From NCBI RefSeq assembly GCF_022200785.1, contig NZ_CP087585.1, forward strand, positions 2,542,001 to 2,606,000: a stretch of DNA of 64,000 nt, given 5' to 3'. Below, in pieces: positions 44,203 through 54,200 of this stretch; position 1 is the first letter of the stretch, and every line of letters starts with the position of its first letter. Below the pieces are notes generated by a model, which saw only the letters and a list, made by a program, of their open reading frames with translations, was not told where the DNA came from and made no database searches. The stretch is from Pedobacter mucosus (lineage in GTDB: Bacteria > Bacteroidota > Bacteroidia > Sphingobacteriales > Sphingobacteriaceae). The position numbers and the translations under genes are program-made.

Positions 44203-45216
44203 TTAGATTGCTGTTTGAAGTTGAATAACAAAGTTTTCTTTGGTTTGCACACACAAAAGATCAGTTGCTAAACTGTATGTTAATTGCTGATGCGTATTAA
44301 ATAAAGCATATGGGAGGCAAAACAGAAGCTGTTTCCATTTTGGCCATAAAAAAGGTGATTTCACCTTCAACATTGTCTTTATATAATCAAAGCGCCCATG
44401 TAAGGCAGATTTTAACGCATTGCGATAATGAAATGAATAAGTATTTAAATGAAAATATGTAACAAGCTTATCATAATCTTTCGTTTTAGATAATTCATTT
44501 AGCATAGCTTGATGAATTTCTACTTGTTGCGTATATAATTCTCCTTTTAATCCTTGATAGTTAGATGCAACACCTGCATGCCTCCTCACAAAAATTTGCG
44601 AATCTGGCTCTACACCAATGTCATACTTCCTGCCTAACCGGCTCCACATATCACAGTCGCCTGCAAAAGGATAACGGGTATTAAAATAACCTTCTTCGGC
44701 AATTAGATGGGTACGAACACTTACATCAGATAGATTACCAGGGAAATTCCAAAAAATAAAAAAGTATAAATCTGCCTGACCAGCTTTTATAATTTTCGGA
44801 ATAATTTGCGTTTGAAGATTAATTATTTTCCTATCAGATGAACCTATATGTCCGAACCTGGCAAAACCTAAAGTCGGACTAGCCTTATCCCAATAGTTTA
44901 CAATATCTGTAAGTGAATCTGTAGTGATCAAATAATCATCAGCACATAATATTTGAGTAATTGGCGAATTTGCCTGATCAAAAAGGAAATTTACATTTCC
45001 CATGATACCAAGATTTGTTTTCTGTTTAAAAATTTTAATCCGAGGATCTTGTAACCCATCAAGATAAGCTAACGTTCCATCAGTAGAACCGTTATCACTA
45101 ATAATCAGTTCCCAATTTTGAAAGTTTTGTTTTAAAACTGAGTCTACACATTCTTTTAAATAAGGTAAACCATTCCATACCGGAGTGAGTATGGAAAGAG
45201 CTGGTGTTTTTTTCAT
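44203..45216 (-). CDS. Glycosyltransferase family 2
   Basis: 337 residues. A GT-A domain is at about 5-230: [20 protein letters not shown], nucleotide-binding [14 protein letters not shown], and metal-binding Asp residues in [11 protein letters not shown]-terminal helical tail of about 100 residues is probably membrane-associated. It is an inverting enzyme that adds one sugar to the lipid-linked repeat unit at the inner face of the membrane. Donor and linkage cannot be told. Confidence 0.88.
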   Translation of the reverse strand: MKKTPALSILTPVWNGLPYLKECVDSVLKQNFQNWELIISDNGSTDGTLAYLDGLQDPRIKIFKQKTNLGIMGNVNFLFDQANSPITQILCADDYLITTDSLTDIVNYWDKASPTLGFARFGHIGSSDRKIINLQTQIIPKIIKAGQADLYFFIFWNFPGNLSDVSVRTHLIAEEGYFNTRYPFAGDCDMWSRLGRKYDIGVEPDSQIFVRRHAGVASNYQGLKGELYTQQVEIHQAMLNELSKTKDYDKLVTYFHLNTYSFHYRNALKSALHGRFDYIKTMLKVKSPFLWPKWKQLLFCLPYALFNTHQQLTYSLATDLLCVQTKENFVIQLQTAI

Positions 45217-45233
45217 AACAATATTGTAAGGCG

Positions 45234-45800
45234 TTAATTAGATATTTTTCTTTGTCGTATATACAATGCAGGGTTTCCAGAATAAATACTCCATGCATCT
45301 AAATTTTTTGTTGCAACAGAATTAACTGTTAAAACTGCATGCGATTGACAGGTAACGCCTGGGCAAACAACTGATTGGGCACCAATCCAAACGCCATCTT
45401 CTATTATAATTTTTCCTAATCTATAAGCGAAATCACTTTGCGTATAATCATGATTTCCCGTAAGAAGCATTGCGCCCTGAGAGATACATACATTACTACC
45501 AATTTTAACTTCGTCTAAATTGTCTATCCAGGCAGATTCACCAATCCAACAATTATCGCCTATGGTTAGGCGCCATGGATTTTTTATCCGAACATTAGTT
45601 TTAATAATTAAACCTTTACCAATTGAGGCGCCAAATAGCCTCAATAACATCGATTTAAAGCTATAAGGCCAAGGAATTGAGCTGTTGAAAATAAAATAAT
45701 TTAAAGGGTACCATAACAAAACGCTCCAGTTTGAGCCAGCTTTATAACTACCCGTATTAAAACGCGAAAGGTCTGTATGTATTGATTTTGTAAGTTCCAT
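45234..45800 (-). CDS. WcaF-like sugar O-acetyltransferase (left-handed beta-helix)
   Basis: 188 residues. Hexapeptide repeats at about 70-165 (IGDNCWIGESAWIDN, IGSNVCISQGAMLLTGNHDY, GVWIGAQSVVCPGVT) form the acetyl-CoA binding beta-helix. The N-terminus WSVLLWYPLNYFIFNSSIPW is typical of the WcaF/WcaB colanic-acid acetyltransferase branch. It is expected to O-acetylate a sugar of the exopolysaccharide repeat in the cytoplasm. It lies between two glycosyltransferase genes with gaps of 12-17 bp. Confidence 0.9.
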   Translation of the reverse strand: MELTKSIHTDLSRFNTGSYKAGSNWSVLLWYPLNYFIFNSSIPWPYSFKSMLLRLFGASIGKGLIIKTNVRIKNPWRLTIGDNCWIGESAWIDNLDEVKIGSNVCISQGAMLLTGNHDYTQSDFAYRLGKIIIEDGVWIGAQSVVCPGVTCQSHAVLTVNSVATKNLDAWSIYSGNPALYIRQRKISN

Positions 45801-45812
45801 TTTTTGTAAACT

Positions 45813-47033
45813 TTAATTTGTCTCGGCTAAAGCTTTTAAAAGTCTATCAGTTGCCGGCTCAATCGAAAAGTTTTTTTCATAAGCATATAAAGCATTTCTT
45901 CGCATGGCTTGTTTTTGTTTATAGCCTGTACCAATCCATGATTCTAACATTTTAATAGCGCCCTCTATAGTATCATTTGATACATAGCAAGCGCCATCTT
46001 CTTTAATTTCTCTCCAGATATTAACTTGATTTGAAATCAAAACTGGCTTGTTGCAAGCAAGTGCCTCAACAACTGCAATACCAAAGTTTTCTTGGTGACT
46101 TGGAAGAACAAAAGCTTCACAACCATAAAAAGCGCCCCATTTTGCATCTCCTATCAACATTCCAGGAAAAATAACCGCAGTGCTTAGCAAACTATCTTCT
46201 GCAACTTTATTGTACATTTTCTTGCCGTAAGCACTATCCAATCCAGGGCCTGCAATAATTAATTTTGGTAAAAGGCCTGCATTACTTTTTCTGGGTTTAT
46301 CCTCAATCGATTGAAGTAAGTGACTATAGGCATCTAATAAAATATCAACGCCCTTTTTCTCATGTATCCTACTTAAAAAGAGTAAATAAGGTGCTTTACG
46401 TAATTGAGGGCAACATTTTAAAAATTCAATCTCCATACTTTCTGTATAAGGAGGTGGATTTTCTACCCCTAAACCGATTATAAATTTTCGCTTTGGTGCA
46501 TAAGGCTTAAAAGGTAAGCTTGCTAAATTTAACTCTTCTTCGCAGGTAAATAGTAAACCATCTGCTTCATTTATTAATCTACTCTCTATAACTTTCCAAT
46601 AAATGATGTTTCTTAATGCCTTCAATCTTCTTTTTTTATCAGTCTGAAAATAGGGATCTAACATCCCGTGAGGCATTACAAATATTTTTGGTAGGCTTGT
46701 TTCTAATTTTAATTTGCTTAGGCTTTTAATAGCCTGCCTTAGTGCAAAGCCAGGATATTGCCATAGGCCATGCATAATTACAGTATCAAAATAACTTAGA
46801 TTTGATAAAAACCATGATTTTAATCGACTGTTGTAAAACCAAGGTCCTTTACCATCGCCTATTGCATGAACAATAAATTTATCGGCAAGTAAAAAAGGTG
46901 ATTCAGAATTATCTAAACTAACTACTTCATTGTAAATATTTTGGTCAGCTAATCCTGAAATCATTGTTCTTAATGCTTGGCAAACACCACCTTGCTTTGG
47001 ATCCATTGAAGGAATTACATGAAGAATCTTCAT
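45813..47033 (-). CDS. Glycosyltransferase family 4
   Basis: 406 residues, GT-B fold. The N-terminal acceptor half begins ILHVIPSMDPKQGGVCQALR. The C-terminal half has LFLSRIHEKKGVDILLDAY and a donor-site stretch LPSHQENFGIAVVEALACNKPV with the E-x7-E pattern. It is a retaining transferase working on the lipid-linked repeat unit. Specificity unknown. Confidence 0.9.
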   Translation of the reverse strand: MKILHVIPSMDPKQGGVCQALRTMISGLADQNIYNEVVSLDNSESPFLLADKFIVHAIGDGKGPWFYNSRLKSWFLSNLSYFDTVIMHGLWQYPGFALRQAIKSLSKLKLETSLPKIFVMPHGMLDPYFQTDKKRRLKALRNIIYWKVIESRLINEADGLLFTCEEELNLASLPFKPYAPKRKFIIGLGVENPPPYTESMEIEFLKCCPQLRKAPYLLFLSRIHEKKGVDILLDAYSHLLQSIEDKPRKSNAGLLPKLIIAGPGLDSAYGKKMYNKVAEDSLLSTAVIFPGMLIGDAKWGAFYGCEAFVLPSHQENFGIAVVEALACNKPVLISNQVNIWREIKEDGACYVSNDTIEGAIKMLESWIGTGYKQKQAMRRNALYAYEKNFSIEPATDRLLKALAETN

Positions 47034-47079
47034 TGGTAAATGGTTAATTTTAAAACGTTCAATTGGATTAAGCTTGATA

Positions 47080-48102
47080 TTAATTTTGTAACGGTAAGTA
47101 AGTATTAATCAATTTCTCTATTCTTTCTATTGAGTTGATGTGGTGAAAGTGTTCCTTAACAATACGGTAATTTTTTTCAATTAGATTTTGATAAGGCTCA
47201 GGATTTTCTAAAATTTCTAAAATCTGTTCTACTGGATTATCCCAATTTACTTCTATAACCGGGTTATAATTAAGCAAGTGTTCTATCTCTTTTGGCGCTG
47301 AGCCAATTATTAAACACTTAGAAGCCATGGCTTGTAAGTACCTGATGGTTAACGTAGAAACATTACCAGCTAATAATGGATGCGTTACTGATCTCGGAAA
47401 GCAAATGCAGATTTGAGCATCAGAAAGTCCATTTACAAAATCAGACCAAGTTGGAAACTGCAATCCTTTTTTTAATCCGTGAACAGCTGTATCCTTATTT
47501 TCATTCCGTTCTTGATATTGATAATTAATTTTGTTTTTCTCGCAACCTGAAACAATTAAATCATGATAAGTATGCCACGATCTTCCGAAGGATAAAATAT
47601 TTATTTTTCTTTCCGTCCAGGGCTTTTGTTTGTATTCATTTACATTTACCGTTTCTGGCACCCAATGTACCTTGCAATTTCGAAGCTTTAAATTTTTGAA
47701 ATGAGATGCAGCCTGGTGACTCGATAATAGCAATAAATTTATATCGCTCTTATTAACCATATCCTCAACCCTTTTATAATCTGGCTCCCAAACATCGTAA
47801 GTCCATAAAACCCTCAAATCACATCCTTTAGTGTAGTAAGGAAAAGTTTTAGAAAGCAAATAGTAATAATAAGGAAGTCCTAAACTCAATACCGCACCTT
47901 TAACTTTTACCTTCCTTAAAAATGGCTTTAGCAATAGATGAAAAGCTGAATAAAAACGCAGAGAAAGCCTTCGAGGATTAAATAAAACTGGACCTTTTTT
48001 CGTTTCCCAAGAACTATTTTCGGCACAAAACTGTTCGAAATTTTTTAACAGTGATATATCCGGACTACTTTTTGGTATTTGAGAAGTAATTAAGGTTACC
48101 AT
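47080..48102 (-). CDS. Glycosyltransferase, GT-B type (CgeB/GT1_2-like)
   Basis: 340 residues with a Rossmann-like C-terminal half: NILSFGRSWHTYHDLIVSG, LSDAQICICFPRS, and NVSTLTIRYLQAMASKCLII in the donor-binding area. The C-terminus has the IVKEHFHHINSIERIEKLI layout typical of Glyco_trans_1_2 enzymes. The N-terminal half is poorly conserved. Annotation rests on the C-terminal pattern and the operon. Linkage unknown. Confidence 0.78.
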   Translation of the reverse strand: MVTLITSQIPKSSPDISLLKNFEQFCAENSSWETKKGPVLFNPRRLSLRFYSAFHLLLKPFLRKVKVKGAVLSLGLPYYYYLLSKTFPYYTKGCDLRVLWTYDVWEPDYKRVEDMVNKSDINLLLLSSHQAASHFKNLKLRNCKVHWVPETVNVNEYKQKPWTERKINILSFGRSWHTYHDLIVSGCEKNKINYQYQERNENKDTAVHGLKKGLQFPTWSDFVNGLSDAQICICFPRSVTHPLLAGNVSTLTIRYLQAMASKCLIIGSAPKEIEHLLNYNPVIEVNWDNPVEQILEILENPEPYQNLIEKNYRIVKEHFHHINSIERIEKLINTYLPLQN

Positions 48103-48104
48103 AT

Positions 48105-49307
48105 TTAGTTTATTGATTGATAACCTGCTACTGATGGGTTGACTATATTTTTATAAATATCTTCGAAGCCATCCATAGCACTTTTGAAATTAAATCTTTT
48201 TGAATTTGCAATGGAATTATTAATGACTTCCTTCTTTTCATCTTCAGGAAGCGTAAGGATATTTTCTACAACTTCCGCCGCGTTTGCAGCCCATTGTTGC
48301 GCATTATCTGGATCTCTTAAAGGAATTAAAAATCCGGCAGAGCCAACAACTTCCGTCATAGGTGCCGCATTACTAGTAATTACTGGGCAACCAGATGCCA
48401 TTGCTTCGGCGCTTGGCCATCCAAATCCTTCTGCATAAGATGGAAATAGAAAAAGTGATGCTCCAGCATATACCAGCCTTACTAAACTATCTTCCAATCC
48501 TTCAACAAAGTGAATATCCGCTTTAAACGGAGAATTATTATAAATCTCCTGAATACTTTCGTTTGGCTCAGGACCGATTAAAAGCAAGGGTAATTTTTGC
48601 TGAGATTTTGTTCTCCAAGCGTTGTAAATTTCTATTACACCTTCTCGGTTTTTATACCAATGATTTCCACCAACGTGTAGTAAGTATCCAGAACTTACAT
48701 CGAAACCTAGTTTTATTGAAATAACGTTTCTAACTTTTTTATGATTCTGAGGTTTATAACCATCATCCAAACCTAAATAAATCATATAAGTATTTGATTT
48801 ACTGTTCGGCATTAAAAGTTTTAAATCCTGCTCAGTTTTGTTCGAACTGGTAATAAAATGTTTACCTTTTAAATAACCAGTTCTAATGTATCGTTGATAA
48901 ATTTTCCCGGTTAAACCAATTCCTTGTCCTTCTATTTTGCCCATTGCAGCCCATTGTGCTAAAAAATCGTGACAATGCATTACATGATTTCGTTTGTGTA
49001 CTAGAGGAATCCAAGGCCCTTGCGCTTGATCTGTAAATACAAAAATGGTATCCTGATCGCAATTTTTTAGTTGCTTTCTAACCTGAATCGGAAATAAAAT
49101 ATATTGATCAATATACCCCATCCATTTTTTAACTGCACCTTTAACCGGTAAATTAAAGAACTTCGACTCAGGTGCCCAAACCGAAATATTGTGCCCTCTT
49201 TCTGTCATTCCAGCAACTAACATATTAGTGAAACGAGGCATACTAGAAAATTTTGGTCTCCTATCACTGCCAAAGAAATCAGGATTAGAGAAAAATACAA
49301 TGTTCAT
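48105..49307 (-). CDS. Glycosyltransferase family 4
   Basis: 400 residues, GT-B. The C-terminal half has LLHVGGNHWYKNREGVIEIY and the donor site LFLFPSYAEGFGWPSAEAMA followed by SGCPVITSN, a mannosyl/fucosyltransferase-like pattern with E-x7-E. The N-terminal half is VFFSNPDFFGSDRRPKFSSM. It starts 29 bp from the next gene upstream and ends 2 bp from the next gene downstream. Confidence 0.9.
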   Translation of the reverse strand: MNIVFFSNPDFFGSDRRPKFSSMPRFTNMLVAGMTERGHNISVWAPESKFFNLPVKGAVKKWMGYIDQYILFPIQVRKQLKNCDQDTIFVFTDQAQGPWIPLVHKRNHVMHCHDFLAQWAAMGKIEGQGIGLTGKIYQRYIRTGYLKGKHFITSSNKTEQDLKLLMPNSKSNTYMIYLGLDDGYKPQNHKKVRNVISIKLGFDVSSGYLLHVGGNHWYKNREGVIEIYNAWRTKSQQKLPLLLIGPEPNESIQEIYNNSPFKADIHFVEGLEDSLVRLVYAGASLFLFPSYAEGFGWPSAEAMASGCPVITSNAAPMTEVVGSAGFLIPLRDPDNAQQWAANAAEVVENILTLPEDEKKEVINNSIANSKRFNFKSAMDGFEDIYKNIVNPSVAGYQSIN

Positions 49308-49336
49308 TATTGCTTAAATTATATGATTTTGGTTAA

Positions 49337-50521
49337 TTAAGAGACGAGTTTAAGCTGCTGTAATAACGATGCTGCGGTAGCTTGGATAGAATAATTTGTA
49401 GTTAATTTTTCACTAGCCCATTCAAAACTTCTTCTATACTTAGCTAAATCCGTTATGGTGTGTGCTAAATCAACAGCGCTTTCTTCTTTAAAAACCCTGA
49501 ATCTTTCCCAGGTAGAGAAATCTTTGCTACAACCTACAGCATCACTAACTACAACAGCACAACCAGCTTGCATAGCCTCATTTGCAACAAGACCCCAAGT
49601 TTCGCCCATTTTTCTTGAGGGTAAAACCATGATATCCATAGCTAAATAATGTGGAACTAATTGTGATTGATTTACAAAACCAGCAAAGTATGTTTTAATG
49701 CCATATTCTTGCAGTGCGTTTTGGGCTAATTCTTCCAAACTGGATTGAAGTTCTCCGCTACCCATAAAATATAAATGAACTCTACTTCTAACCTTCGGAG
49801 GAAGATTTTTAAGCATTTTAAATAAAATATCAGGGTTTTTCTTTTCGATAAATTTACCTGAAAACCCTATTACCAAAGCGTGGGCATCAATTTTAGCGAA
49901 AAAACGAGCACTATTTCTAATCTGACGTTTTTTATCTAAATCCATTAAGGAAAACTTATCATCAGTACAATAACGAGCTGGTTTAAGCAGTTCGGGCTTT
50001 ACATTATGTTTTAGGTAATGTGTTTTATTTAGCTCGCCTATAAAAAAAACCTGATCTAAAAAAGTATATGCTGCTTTGTAAATAACTGATCTTATTATAC
50101 TTTTAAACTTTGAACGATGTAAGGCATAATCTTGAGTTTCGCACCTTAACCAAACTGGAATATTATTTCTTTTTGCAGCAAAATAAGCTATTAAATCAAA
50201 GCGATAATTTAAACCTGTAAGCAAAACTGCTGCTGGTTTATTTTTACTTATATATTCAGCAACTCCTTTTCCTGTTAATGAACTCCATCCTTCTAAGGGT
50301 ATGCCTTTTGTACAATTAAGAATTGAATGTGAATAACCACTTAGCATTGGAATATCCCAGGCAAAACTTTTTCCAAATTCAGTATCTACCCTTCCTTGTA
50401 CCGAGCAGTCTGATGCATAAACAACATGTACCGAACCCGGAGATTCCTTCTCCATTGTTTGCCAAATTGGTACTCGATATTGCACCGGATGCGTATCAAA
50501 AACAAGTATATTCTTATCCAT
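49337..50521 (-). CDS. Glycosyltransferase family 4
   Basis: 394 residues, GT-B. The N-terminus is ILVFDTHPVQYRVPIWQTM, a form common in Bacteroidota exopolysaccharide loci. The C-terminal half has IGFSGKFIEKKNPDILFKML and VLPSRKMGETWGLVANEAMQ followed by AGCAVVVSD (donor site). The start overlaps the end of the GMC oxidoreductase gene by 8 bp, so the two are translationally coupled. Sugar specificity unknown. Confidence 0.9.
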   Translation of the reverse strand: MDKNILVFDTHPVQYRVPIWQTMEKESPGSVHVVYASDCSVQGRVDTEFGKSFAWDIPMLSGYSHSILNCTKGIPLEGWSSLTGKGVAEYISKNKPAAVLLTGLNYRFDLIAYFAAKRNNIPVWLRCETQDYALHRSKFKSIIRSVIYKAAYTFLDQVFFIGELNKTHYLKHNVKPELLKPARYCTDDKFSLMDLDKKRQIRNSARFFAKIDAHALVIGFSGKFIEKKNPDILFKMLKNLPPKVRSRVHLYFMGSGELQSSLEELAQNALQEYGIKTYFAGFVNQSQLVPHYLAMDIMVLPSRKMGETWGLVANEAMQAGCAVVVSDAVGCSKDFSTWERFRVFKEESAVDLAHTITDLAKYRRSFEWASEKLTTNYSIQATAASLLQQLKLVS

Positions 50522-52118
50522 ATTGAAGAGCTGTTTGATTTAATTTTAATTCAGAAATTATTTTATCGCTTAATCTAATTGCAAGTGCAATACTGGTCAT
50601 TGTTGGATTTGAGAAACTTGATGTTGGAAAAACGGCTGCACTGGAAACATAAAGATTATCAATTCCAAAAACTTTACAATCACTATCTACAACACCTCTA
50701 CTTGGTGTATTGGCCATCCTTAAACCACCACATTGATGAAACGTATCAACTATATAAGCGCTGGTTTCTTTTTCGCCATTTAAAACCCATGGTTCTAATA
50801 AAACTTTTCCGAAGCCACTTTTTTCAAATTCTTCTTGTATTAATTTAGCGGTATCCCTAATTGTTTTCAACGTTAACTTTGAAATATTCCAATGAAGTTT
50901 TACCCTCCGCATTCCTAAATTATCTTTAACTAAGGCCAGCTTGATTTTACTTTCAAAGTCTGGTTCTTGTTCACTGTGAATTTCTAACCAGATGTTTCCA
51001 TTTTTTGTAGAGCTTCCTCTATGTAAAACTTTCCATCTAAGTGCTGCCTTCACTACCTGTAAAACCCGTTTTGGCGTAAACAAATATTTAATTTCCTTGT
51101 AGCTTGTAGGTTCTCTTTTTTTAATACTATTGATAAATGTTTTTGCAATAGCTAGCGGATCATACTGATTATCGCTATAAATAAACTGTGCAGAAGAGTG
51201 TAATAAAGCTTCCTTGTTTGCATACTTCGGATTTAATTTAACCCTAGGGAAATACTTAAAACCACGTAAATAGAATGGATCAAATATATTTTGGAACTTG
51301 TTTAAAGATGTTGGAACAATTCGCCCTACAACCGCGGCTGCATGATCTTGAAAGTAACGTCCAACTAAACCTTTCTCATTTCCTAAACCCCTTTTACCAA
51401 ACTTAGTTGCGCTCATAAACAAGCGAACAGTTTCTATAGTTCCTCCAGCGGCAACAAAGTATTTTGAATTTATAAAACCTTCTTTTCCATCTAAAGATTT
51501 TATTTTTAAAGCACTTACCGAATTCAATAAATAATTCGGAATAACATCAACGGCATTTGCATTATAAAGCAAAGTAACTTCTATCGATTGCGCAATTTTT
51601 GATCCATGCTTAATGGCGAAATTTGGAATTTTACACCATTTGGTAACAATCAATTCCAGCTTGTTTAACGTAAAATCTGGCTTATTAATTTTTCTGCTTT
51701 GCCAAGGGTTATAATTGTAAGGCACTAAAGAATCAGTTCCTAAAATCTCTTCTGCTTTTTTATAGTAGGGTTTCAAATCATCATAACAAATTGGCCAGCC
51801 ACTTAAGTTTATATGATCTCTTTTCTCAAAATCTTCTTTCATAAATGGTAACGCTTGTCCGCCCCATTTTGTAGTTGTTCCGCCAACTATACGTTCGCGT
51901 GCTTCATGTATGCCAATATGTGGTTGGCCAACTACTTGGCTTTTATGTAAATCAGCTGCTTTATCATCGTAAACTTGCAATCCTCCTTCTAAAAGAATTA
52001 CCCTTAAACCAGATTCAATTAAGTTTAACGCACACGCAATCCCGTTCGCTCCAGCTCCAATTATACACACATCAGCGTTAAATTCTGTCTGATCAGAATT
52101 TGCAAAGTTTTTATACAT
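50514..52118 (-). CDS. GMC-family FAD oxidoreductase
   Basis: 534 residues. The FAD-binding loop is CIIGAGANGIACAL (about 18-31), followed by EGGLQVYDD and the GMC segment RIVGGTTTKWGGQALPF. The C-terminal signature region is FHQCGGLRMANTPSRGVVDS with FPTSSFSNPTMTSIALAIR (catalytic His/Asn area). GMC enzymes oxidise alcohol groups, including sugar hydroxyls. It has no signal peptide, so it is cytoplasmic, and it lies next to an aldo/keto reductase gene within the exopolysaccharide operon. An oxidation-then-reduction change of a sugar is an attractive but unproven role. Confidence 0.87.
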   Translation of the reverse strand: MYKNFANSDQTEFNADVCIIGAGANGIACALNLIESGLRVILLEGGLQVYDDKAADLHKSQVVGQPHIGIHEARERIVGGTTTKWGGQALPFMKEDFEKRDHINLSGWPICYDDLKPYYKKAEEILGTDSLVPYNYNPWQSRKINKPDFTLNKLELIVTKWCKIPNFAIKHGSKIAQSIEVTLLYNANAVDVIPNYLLNSVSALKIKSLDGKEGFINSKYFVAAGGTIETVRLFMSATKFGKRGLGNEKGLVGRYFQDHAAAVVGRIVPTSLNKFQNIFDPFYLRGFKYFPRVKLNPKYANKEALLHSSAQFIYSDNQYDPLAIAKTFINSIKKREPTSYKEIKYLFTPKRVLQVVKAALRWKVLHRGSSTKNGNIWLEIHSEQEPDFESKIKLALVKDNLGMRRVKLHWNISKLTLKTIRDTAKLIQEEFEKSGFGKVLLEPWVLNGEKETSAYIVDTFHQCGGLRMANTPSRGVVDSDCKVFGIDNLYVSSAAVFPTSSFSNPTMTSIALAIRLSDKIISELKLNQTALQYG

Positions 52119-52136
52119 TTTTTATTGGTTAGAAAT

Positions 52137-53105
52137 TTATTGTGTTGCCATTAGCTTATCACTAATATGAACATCATTAAACAATTGCCTTATTCTTATG
52201 CAATCCATCGGACTTAAATAACTGGTATTTATCACATTAGCGATCATTTTTATTCTTTCTACTTTTGTTGTAGAAAATAAAATCGTCCCAGTTGGATTTT
52301 CATATAGGGCAAGCTCAATTAAAATTTTTGCGATATCATCTTCGTTTTTAGGATCAATGCCAATTTCCCTTTTCCATATTTGCCTAAATCCTGGACGGCT
52401 TTCCATTAAAAAATTTAGCGCTTTTAAACCGCCTTGAATACAGCGATGGGTAATAATTTTAGCACCTGTTTTTTTGAGGATATTTAAATCAGCTCCATTG
52501 GTAAGGCTATTTTCAGTCTGAAAAACTGTGTAATCTCTAGGGAAAGCCCTACTCATACTTTCCAATTCATCTAACGATCCGGAGATACCGTTAAAAACAG
52601 TTTTTGAATGCTCTTTTGCCAGCGATAACTCAGCTAACAAAGCTTCGTTTGAGGTAATATTTGTATTCACATCGTGCAAAAGGAATATATCAATTGGCCT
52701 GCCGATATTCCTAATACTATCATCAAGCGACTTTGTTAGTGCCCCAGGTTGATAAGATGTCAATTGTGGTGCATGCGCTTTACTTACAAATACACTGGCT
52801 AACTTTTTTAAACCGCTTATTTTGCGAAATAATGGTCGGGCTATTTTTCTAATTGCACTACCACCAGCACTGGAAGCGAAAGCTGTTAAGCCATATTTTG
52901 TGGTAATGGTGATTTCATTGGAAGTTGTTGCTAAAATTTTCCCTAATATTTTTTCTGCATCTCCTGATCCATAAAATGGTGCAACATCAAAATGCGTAAC
53001 ACCATTATCTATAGCCGTTTCTATTAATTTTTGCTGATGACTAAAATTTCCACTACCTGCAATACTTGATAAACCAAAACCTAATCTACTAATGGCATTA
53101 TTCAT
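52137..53105 (-). CDS. Aldo/keto reductase
   Basis: 322 residues, a TIM barrel of the AKR superfamily with the full catalytic tetrad: Asp40 and Tyr45 (THFDVAPFYGSG), Lys70 (ITTKYG) and His144 (FLLHDVN). It uses NADPH to reduce carbonyl groups. It is 18 bp upstream of the GMC oxidoreductase gene in the same transcript, which suggests that the two act on the same substrate, perhaps reducing the ketone that the GMC enzyme makes. Confidence 0.88.
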   Translation of the reverse strand: MNNAISRLGFGLSSIAGSGNFSHQQKLIETAIDNGVTHFDVAPFYGSGDAEKILGKILATTSNEITITTKYGLTAFASSAGGSAIRKIARPLFRKISGLKKLASVFVSKAHAPQLTSYQPGALTKSLDDSIRNIGRPIDIFLLHDVNTNITSNEALLAELSLAKEHSKTVFNGISGSLDELESMSRAFPRDYTVFQTENSLTNGADLNILKKTGAKIITHRCIQGGLKALNFLMESRPGFRQIWKREIGIDPKNEDDIAKILIELALYENPTGTILFSTTKVERIKMIANVINTSYLSPMDCIRIRQLFNDVHISDKLMATQ

Positions 53106-53124
53106 ATTTTAATAATTTGGTTGT

Positions 53125-54168
53125 TTAGGTTGCCAGATTAATTTCTTTTAAAACTAGTTTACAAAGATCCTCGTTTCCTAATTTTAAGGATCTTACTCTT
53201 TGCATACCTGCAACCCTTAAATTTTCTATTTTACTGTTTCCTAATAACGCTTTGCAGGTTTGAGCACACTCTTCAGCATCAGCCCAAAACACAGCTTCTA
53301 CGTTTTCTTTATATAAAGCTTGATGTTCTCGGGTACGTTGTGCACAAAGAATACCACCAGCATAAGGCACTTCTAATGATCGTGTTGTATGTAGATCTCT
53401 ATTACCTTTTGATAAAAGACCTAAGCATATTTTTGCACCTTGTATTGCAGCTATATATTCTCTGCCACTTAAATTCGGACCGCGATAATACGGTTTGAGC
53501 ATTTCGAAGTATTTACTTTTTTGCCAGGCATTACCCCAGATAGCAACCGGAATCCCTTCATCAATTAATTTGAGTAAAAATTCATCGCGTTTTTCGTGTC
53601 GCATCCAGGTGCCAATAAAAGCAACTTCAGAGCGAAACTGTACTGGAATTTGATCCATCTTTTCAAATGGCTGATGTGCGATTTCATCGTAGCTTCTCCA
53701 AACCTTCAAAATCTTTTTGGCGCCAAGCACTTTTAATTCCTCTTCAGTTTCATCTCTAACGGCAACAATTAAATCGTAAAACTTAATGGCCGAAAGCATA
53801 CTGTCGAAACGCATACCGTCTCTTTTTCCTGTCGGATCATCTATACTGTATAATACAATCGGGCAGTTGAACTTTTGAAGGATTTGTAAGCATTTTTTTC
53901 CAAAAAACTCTCCATTATCAACCCATATAAAATCTGGTTTCGATGTGTTTTCAACAATTTCTGTAAGCCACGCAAGCATTTTGCTTTGAAGTAAACGATA
54001 ACCTGTTTTAAAATTTATAGCCTGCATAATAGATGATTTATGTGCTTTCGAAAGCGCATCTACAGGATTAAAAGTTGAAACACTACTACCTAAGCGTATT
54101 AATGCATTTGCACGATGAAGTGCTGTAGATGCTTCAGAAACATCTCCAAAAAATAAAACGTTGGGCAT
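53125..54168 (-). CDS. Glycosyltransferase, CgeB-like (GT-B)
   Basis: 347 residues. It begins VLFFGDVSEASTALHRANAL. The middle shows VLYSIDDPTGKRDGMRF, and the C-terminal half has AFIGTWMRHEKRDEFLLKL and the donor-site region RDLHTTRSLEVPYAGGILCA, characteristic of the CgeB/Glyco_trans_1_2 group. It is probably one of the repeat-unit transferases. It follows the polymerase gene in the transcript. Confidence 0.82.
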   Translation of the reverse strand: MPNVLFFGDVSEASTALHRANALIRLGSSVSTFNPVDALSKAHKSSIMQAINFKTGYRLLQSKMLAWLTEIVENTSKPDFIWVDNGEFFGKKCLQILQKFNCPIVLYSIDDPTGKRDGMRFDSMLSAIKFYDLIVAVRDETEEELKVLGAKKILKVWRSYDEIAHQPFEKMDQIPVQFRSEVAFIGTWMRHEKRDEFLLKLIDEGIPVAIWGNAWQKSKYFEMLKPYYRGPNLSGREYIAAIQGAKICLGLLSKGNRDLHTTRSLEVPYAGGILCAQRTREHQALYKENVEAVFWADAEECAQTCKALLGNSKIENLRVAGMQRVRSLKLGNEDLCKLVLKEINLAT

Positions 54169-54200
54169 TTTTGTTAATTTAAATTTTTGTTAGGATTTGC

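Noticed and set aside
44181..44252. Upstream ATG for rfbF
   Set aside because: It would overlap the GT2 gene by 50 bp and add 24 residues absent from the family, which begins at MKAVILAGG.
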